A stretch of 64,000 bases of DNA from Agapanthus africanus. Lineage: Eukaryota; Streptophyta; Magnoliopsida; Asparagales; Amaryllidaceae. The stretch covers positions 227,153,138-227,217,137 of the forward strand of contig JASDDO010000018.1 in the NCBI GenBank assembly GCA_030015575.1, read 5' to 3'. Both the position numbers and the translations under genes were made by a program. Below are positions 59,593 to 64,000 of the stretch, one piece after another (position 1 is the first letter of the stretch; the number at the start of each line of letters is the position of its first letter). The notes beneath the pieces were generated by a model. It had not been told where the DNA came from. It searched no databases and was given only the letters and a program-made list of their open reading frames with translations.

Positions 59593-62380
59593 CATATCAC
59601 GCCTTAATCAAGATAATAATATGGATGTATTGACCGAACCCGCTTGTTATACTGAGCTGGGAAACGTTGGTCCCGCTCCAACTTATAATTGTTATAAGAC
59701 AGCAGGAAATTAGGGAATACCAGATTTCCCGTGCCGCCCAAACGAAGAGAGTGCATGCTGATGCATCATCTTCGGGTGTGTTCATTACAAAGAACTGTTT
59801 CTCTGTATCCTCTACGTCCTAGGTATGTGATACCAGATCAGGATCCCAGATATGTAATCTGTTACATAGGGCTACTGCTAGGTAAAGAACTGAGAACGGG
59901 TGATAAGTTTCATGAGGCAGAAAACGGGGCAAGAGTTGCAGCCAAGTCTGTTGGTCACTGTCACCCTGTATTACCAATACATTGATTCTGAACGAATGTT
60001 ATTAGATACCGAACCTGATATACAAAATCATATTTATCTCTTTATTAGTAAAGAAATGATAAAATTTTGTATAGATGGATAATGTTTTGAACATTTCCTA
60101 TATCAAAAGTTGATCGGTTCAGGCACGTTATCTAAAAGCATTGTAGTTCTAAATCAAACTACAGTTCTTTAGTATACGCAACACACACAAGAGGAAGAGT
60201 TCAGAAATGAACGAATCCTACTTGAGGCATTGTAGACTAGGTCATATCAATGTGACCCGACTAGCTGAAGTTACATGTAGATGCATATTTAAATCAGTTT
60301 GAATTTACATCTTGTGAAACTTGCCAGTCATGTCACAAAGATTAAATGACCATAGCTCCGTTTACTGAAAACAGAGAAAGAGTTAGTGAACTCTTGGGAT
60401 GATACATGTTGATATATGAAGGTCCCCTGTCTACACATACCAAGACCGGTTCTTTGTACTTCATTACATTCTCTGATAATCTCTCAAGATTCAGACATAT
60501 GTTCCTGTTGAAACACAAGTCCGAACCTTCTGAGATGTTCACAAAATATAAGCTAGAAGTAGAGAACCAGAATACGGGTATAAGTATTATGTCCTATGAT
60601 GAGATCAAGGAGGAGAATACTTGAGCACGGAAATCCTGGACTATTCTAAAAGAGAATGAGATTCTCTCTCAGCATTACTCCTCCATATACACCATAGCAC
60701 GATGGTATATCGGGGCGGAGCAATCATACCCTATGTGATAAGGTGTGCTCTATGATGAGTACTACTGAGTTACCTGTTTCCTTTTGGGAGTTATACACTT
60801 GAGAAGCTGCATACCTATTGAATAGGGTTCTGATCAAATCAGTTGCCTACCACTTCATATGTGATATGGAAAGGGAAGAGCCCATATCTTAAGTTAGTTA
60901 AGATTTGGGGTTGTCCGGCCTATGTCTAAAAGCAAAATCCGGACAAGTTCGAGGCAAGGTCTGTTATGTAGAACTGGAAAGGTTCCATCTATACAAACTG
61001 CAGCCGATGATTCGATAGAACCAAAGGATTCAGTAGATTCCAACGAACCTCAGCCTCTCCGCCGATCTAGTAGGGTTCCTCACCCACCTGAGAGATACTT
61101 CGGTTACTCTATGACAGTGGGAGCGAGGATTGCATCATGAGATGATGACCCAACTAGTTTCGAGCTGGCCATCAGGAGTGGGACTCTGTAAGAATGGCTG
61201 GATGCTTAGTGATCTGAGATGGAATCCATGTACACCAACAAAGTATGGAATTTGGTTGCTATATCTGAAGGGTTAAATCCCCATCAGAAGCAAGTATATC
61301 TTGAGAAGATTACTTGGTGTAGATGGAAAAGTTGAGACTTTCAAAGCTAGACTTGTTAAAGCTTTTCGTCATCGACCAGGCGTGGATAATGATGAAACCT
61401 TTTCAAGTGGCTATGCTTAAGTCCATCCAGATCCTACTTGACACGGCTACATACCATGACTACGATATCTGGCGGTTGGGTGCCATGACTGCTTTTCTAA
61501 AATGATGTTTTAGAAGAGAACGTCTATAAGTACACAGCCAGAGGGCTTCGTAGACAGTGGGAGCAGCGGAAACGTGTACAAGATGCTTTATAGGATAAAG
61601 CAGGTATCGCGGAGTTGGAACATCTGTTTTGATGTATTAGTCAAACAGTTTGACATCATCAAAATGGTAGATGAACCTTGTATATACAAAAAGGTAGTAG
61701 GGAGTATGGTGATGATCCTCGTAGAGTACGTGGATGACATACTTTTGATAGGGAAGGAGTTTCCTATGCTACGCTCGGTCAATCTCCACTTATCAAAATG
61801 ATTCTCCATACAGGATCAAAGTGATACCTCCTAAATCCTGGGTTTTGGATCTATGAGATAGATCTAATTGGATGTTAGGATTCTCACTAGTTGTAGTGAG
61901 ATGGTATCAATCGATCCTGGGGAGAATCACTGGAAGGGTTCCAGGGTGATAAGGACGACTGAAAGTCAGCCGCAGGCATTGCCTTTACCCTCAGTACAGG
62001 GACGGTATGTTGGAAGAGTTCCAAGCTAGATACCGTGGCATACTAGACGATAAAGGCTGGATACATCGCTACTTAAGATGCTACCAAAGAGGCAGTCTGG
62101 ATGTATATTGTTCATGAGATGAACTTAGTTCCTCCCATTGTGTGACAATGGAGTTGAGGCTTATGCCAAGGAACGTCCGTCCCATCAGTGATCCAGACAT
62201 ATTCTAAGGCAGTATCACCTGATCATGGAGATAGTTGATCTCCAGGGTGATCGAGGTTAGGAGAGTAGACTCAGAAGACAGCACGGCGGATCCACTCACA
62301 AAGGCCTTTTCCCAGAGAGAGACTTTTATGGGATGGTTGAGTATGAGATACTGCAACCACTGCTATCAGATGGCCCTAGT
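59593..62380 (+). pseudogene. B3 gag-less, broken pol
   Basis: The start codon found in B1 and B2 is ATA here (59594), followed by a SRLNQDNN-type N-terminus. There is no CCHC knuckle or capsid-like sequence. Protease DTGS is changed to DTRS (59829). Integrase keeps HCRLGHIN (about 60227), CETCQSC (about 60314), FSDNLSRF (about 60471) and TPPYTP. The linker has PLRRSSRVPHPPERYFGYS. RT has VWNLVAISEGLN, LKSIQILLDTATYHDYDIW and YVDDILLIG (61727-61753), then the same deletion as B2. RNase H ends in ADPLTKAF (62286-62309). Stops and frameshifts lie between these pieces. Confidence 0.87.
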
Positions 62381-62393
62381 GCAAGTGGGAGAT
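62381..62393 (+). other. Polypurine tract of B3
   Basis: GCAAGTGGGAGAT directly before TGTTAG. Confidence 0.88.
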
Positions 62394-64000
62394 TGTTAGT
62401 TATATGTATGCCCTAGAAGCCATTACTATACATAGGATGTATATTGTAGTGGATGCTGGGACATATATAGGGAGGACTTTCTTGCTCGACATGAAAGTAT
62501 GCTATCTGGTTGATCTTTACCTTAACGTGTACACTGATTGTCTCTCTGTTACATGTTGGTAAAGCCCTTAGGATGAGTACTTGACTACCTGGACTATGAT
62601 GCGGATCATACTAGTGGGGACATGGTAGTCCACAAGTACATCCTTCAAAGTCCCTAGTCGTGGGTATATCGAGACGGGGCATCGATATACCAGAGTAGAC
62701 TAGCGTGTACCTTCTCGACCCATACAGATGGGCGATGGATGATCCTATATCCATTGGTGTTTGACATCGGAGATGATATACGGGTGCTCAGTCGAGACTG
62801 GGTACACTGGACGGACTCGCCGAGAACTCCCAGATGGTATTATACCACGTCAGATGGCAGTTCTCTGGTGACACTGGTACAGAGTAGTCTGTTGACCCGA
62901 GATCGTCATAGAGTCTTGTGTGGTTCCCACTGTGCTTTGATTTCCACCTTACCACGTCCAAGAGGGCGTGCAAAACGGTGGTTTTTGGGTACAGTCCCGA
63001 ATCACATGGAGGCAATGAGCGATAGGAGGGGATTCGTCTCTCCCGGTATAGGGGGTTGATGTTGCGCTGTGTTCGGTTGGCTATAACCGGAAATCCCTGG
63101 CCAGGGTTGCTGAGATTTACTGGTAAGTGTTACCAGTAGTTTCTTGAATTGTTATAGACCTCATATCGACACGACTTATCGAGCTATTGGGGTCTGACGT
63201 TTACCACCCCTAGGCGAGATATGCGACAGATCAGACGAACAGACCGGACTGTACGGTAAGTGTTACTGGTTGGATTCACAGGAGTGTGAGCGGGCTTGCT
63301 CGTCGATCTTCTGATCGCTCAATACCCGGGTGGCCGTTACGTTTAGCAGACCGTTTGCGGCTTGTGGGTGTTTGATATGATCATCACCTGCTGCCGGCGT
63401 ATTGACGAGTCTTTAGAGTCCTACACAGAGGTTTCCTGGCTCAAGCGAAACGAAATAGGAGCGCATATGAGATATGTGCGGGACGGAGAATAATGCGTGT
63501 ATGTGATACCGTATTCTATTCTCGCGATGAATGTATTGATTGGTTGTATGCAATATAACCTAGTTATCGAATCAAGGATTGATTCGGTAAGCCGATACAT
63601 TGAATATTAGTCGGTTATATGCGATATGACCGAATCGTTAAATCAAGTGTTGATTTAATGATTTAATGCATAATTATATATTTGATATATTACTTTGCAT
63701 TAACTAGTATTGGTTCACTTTAAATGGTTTTTCTCACTTGTTTGTGCACATTGTATATGTGATATGTTTTTGTGCACAAGTTTGTATCATGTTTGATGAT
63801 GCATGCTAACTTGGGTTTGTGTAAAGGTTAAACCATGGTTGTGTAATGGTTAGGGTTTTCATTTTCTTATATATTTATTTATTTATTTATTCTTTTTGGA
63901 AAATGAAAAGCATAAAGAGAAAATGGTGGCTAACTTTGTTTGTTGTTGAAGCTTCATGAAGCTTTGACTAAGTGACCATTTTGTCTCATGCTTAACCCTA
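62394..64000 (+). repeat. 3' LTR of B3 (cut by window edge)
   Basis: Matches 54222-55830 at about 99.3% by eye. The last 600 bp or so are outside the window. Confidence 0.93.

Larger units (their letters stand above)
54222..64000 (+). mobile_element. Family-B copia element B3 (runs off the right edge)
   Basis: 5' LTR 54222-56437, PBS, 3.1-kb leader, decayed pol, PPT, and the first 1,607 bp of the 3' LTR. Over the shared part the LTRs differ by about 11 substitutions and one 2-bp indel (about 0.7%), so it inserted recently. Its internal region of 5,956 bp is uninterrupted, which makes it the reference copy for family B here. GATAC before 54222 is its left target-site copy; the right one is outside the window. 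Confidence 0.93.

Overview
This window is repeat-only plant nuclear DNA. I found no intact host gene, rRNA, tRNA or CRISPR array. It is a stack of nested LTR retrotransposons. Primer-binding sites (PBS) match the 3' end of plant initiator tRNA-Met. The pol remnants carry Ty1/copia motifs (IN HCRLGHIN, RT YVDDILLIG, RNase H ADPLTKA), and a second group carries a Ty3/gypsy pol tail and long LTRs. I cannot name the species.

Three families account for almost every base. Family A (minus strand) and family B (plus strand) are related Ty1/copia elements, probably of the Angela/BARE type, with LTRs of about 2.2-2.3 kb and internal regions of 5.7-6.0 kb. Family C/D is gypsy-derived; C has 3,428-bp LTRs. 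Layout: 1-3981 old A internal sequence; 3982-14107 an A element with no matching target-site duplication (TSD); 14108-14373 the LTR end of the old A element; 14374-14756 a fragment of an older B element; 14757-31551 element B1, holding a complete A element at 17772-28142 (TSD ATAAC); 31552-35799 a D LTR; 35800-53733 element B2, holding a complete non-autonomous C element at 42823-51484 (TSD AGTAT); 53734-54221 the terminus of a C-like LTR inserted in the 3' LTR of B2; 54222-64000 element B3, running off the right edge. LTR pairs differ by eye by about 0.5% (C), 0.7% (B3) and 1-1.5% (A), so the activity is recent.

The coding parts are all broken, and they share defects. B1, B2 and B3 have no recognisable gag, and B2 and B3 share one large RT deletion. 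Even so, these copies inserted recently, which points to a non-autonomous lineage mobilised in trans. What has been kept is the roughly 3-kb non-coding leader between PBS and pol. In A and B copies it carries a series of hairpins whose arms change in compensating fashion between copies: a GC-rich stem about 200 nt from the PBS, a duplicated block with a CCTT/AAGG-type stem, and three small hairpins whose loop differs between elements but is the same three times within an element. A pyrimidine tract ending in AG, like an intron acceptor, sits just before the reading frame. I regard this structured leader as the most interesting content of the window.
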